The notes under the pieces were generated by a model. It saw only the letters and a list, made by a program, of their open reading frames with translations, searched no databases and was not told the origin of the DNA. Shown in pieces: positions 5,051 through 5,345 of a stretch of 5,345 nt of DNA (its first letter is position 1; each line of letters begins with the position of its first letter). The DNA comes from Ruminococcaceae bacterium UBA1865 (lineage in GTDB: Bacteria; Bacillota; Clostridia; Oscillospirales; Acutalibacteraceae): NCBI GenBank assembly GCA_002338255.1, contig DDHX01000029.1, forward strand, positions 1 to 5,345, given 5' to 3'. Position numbers and translations under genes: made by a program.

Positions 5051-5345
5051 ATGAAACGAATTATTGCAGTAGCATTAAGTGTTCTGATGGCTGTATCCGT
5101 GTTTGGATGCAGCAGCAAAAGCAGCAACGAGATCGTAATCATGGATGGACAGTTTTCCGAAATGAAACTGATTCATCAAATGGTAAAGCTTATGGTGGAG
5201 GAGTATACCGATGCAAAGGTGGTAATCAAAGACGAGGTATCAGCGGTAAACGGTTACAATGAGCTACTGAAAGGGAACTGCGATTTGATGAACAGCTACG
5301 ACGGCACCCTGCTGACCACCTATTTAAAGCTGGACACAAAGGATA
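5051..5345 (+). CDS. opuCC: Osmoprotectant substrate-binding lipoprotein, N-terminal part
   Basis: The first 98 codons of an OpuAC/OpuCC-family solute-binding protein; the gene runs off the window. The signal peptide has Lys2-Arg3, a hydrophobic core (4-18) and a lipobox ending Val-Phe-Gly-Cys, with Cys20 the lipidation site. The mature protein would be anchored to the outer face of the membrane. A Ser/Lys/Asn linker follows, then the first strand Glu-Ile-Val-Ile-Met-Asp-Gly. The segment Leu-Leu-Lys-Gly-Asn-Cys-Asp-Leu-Met-Asn-Ser-Tyr-Asp-Gly-Thr-Leu-Leu (73-89) resembles the region of OpuCC-type proteins that carries a Tyr-x-Gly-Thr motif near the ligand. It starts 32 bases after the second permease, with purine-rich AGGAAAGAGG (5033-5042) as ribosome site. 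The ligand (betaine, carnitine, choline or another) cannot be told because the aromatic-cage residues lie mostly beyond the window. Confidence 0.88.
   Translation, partial: MKRIIAVALSVLMAVSVFGCSSKSSNEIVIMDGQFSEMKLIHQMVKLMVEEYTDAKVVIKDEVSAVNGYNELLKGNCDLMNSYDGTLLTTYLKLDTKD

Noticed and set aside
1..5345. Mobile elements, CRISPR arrays, tRNA or rRNA genes
   Set aside because: No transposase, terminal repeat pair, regular repeat-spacer pattern or tRNA-like cloverleaf was seen on either strand. The repeats present are explained by terminators and operators.

Overview
The window looks like chromosomal DNA from a Gram-positive Bacillota, most likely a clostridial lineage. The evidence is strong purine-rich ribosome-binding sites, good vegetative -35/-10 promoters, moderately AT-rich DNA, a lipoprotein-type substrate-binding protein and an OpuC-type osmolyte importer. 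The exact taxon cannot be read from the sequence alone.

Layout: (1) 1-50 is a perfect 23-bp hairpin downstream of the minus-strand genes. (2) 117-1650, minus strand, is a two-gene unit: a small PII-like protein, then a cation:proton antiporter whose TTG start overlaps the end of the PII-like gene. It has its own consensus promoter (TTGACA, 17 bp, TATAAT) at 1730-1758. (3) 1795-2436, minus strand, is a BusR-type regulator (GntR winged helix, coiled-coil linker, RCK_C/TrkA_C domain), closed by a terminator that overlaps its stop codon. (4) 2437-2668 is a divergent control region with back-to-back promoters and a striking bipartite operator-like repeat just downstream of the rightward start site. 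(5) 2669 to the end, plus strand, is an osmoprotectant ABC transporter operon: ATPase with CBS domains, permease, permease, and a lipoprotein substrate-binding protein cut by the window edge.

The genes fit together as an ion and osmolyte homeostasis island. BusR proteins of Streptococcus and Lactococcus bind c-di-AMP and repress a glycine betaine importer by binding two DNA sites a fixed distance apart. Here the regulator is divergent from the importer, and the importer promoter carries two matching 12-bp sites 24 bp apart, centre to centre. A weaker version of the same arrangement (GCAACTT, 13 bp, AAGTTG) lies at the same place relative to the promoter of the PII-like/antiporter unit. This suggests one regulator controls both compatible-solute uptake and cation exchange. 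The antiporter has no RCK domain of its own, and the PII-like protein lacks the usual ATP-phosphate-binding lysine. A PII-like protein serving as a separate gating subunit is the most novel possibility here, but it is inference.
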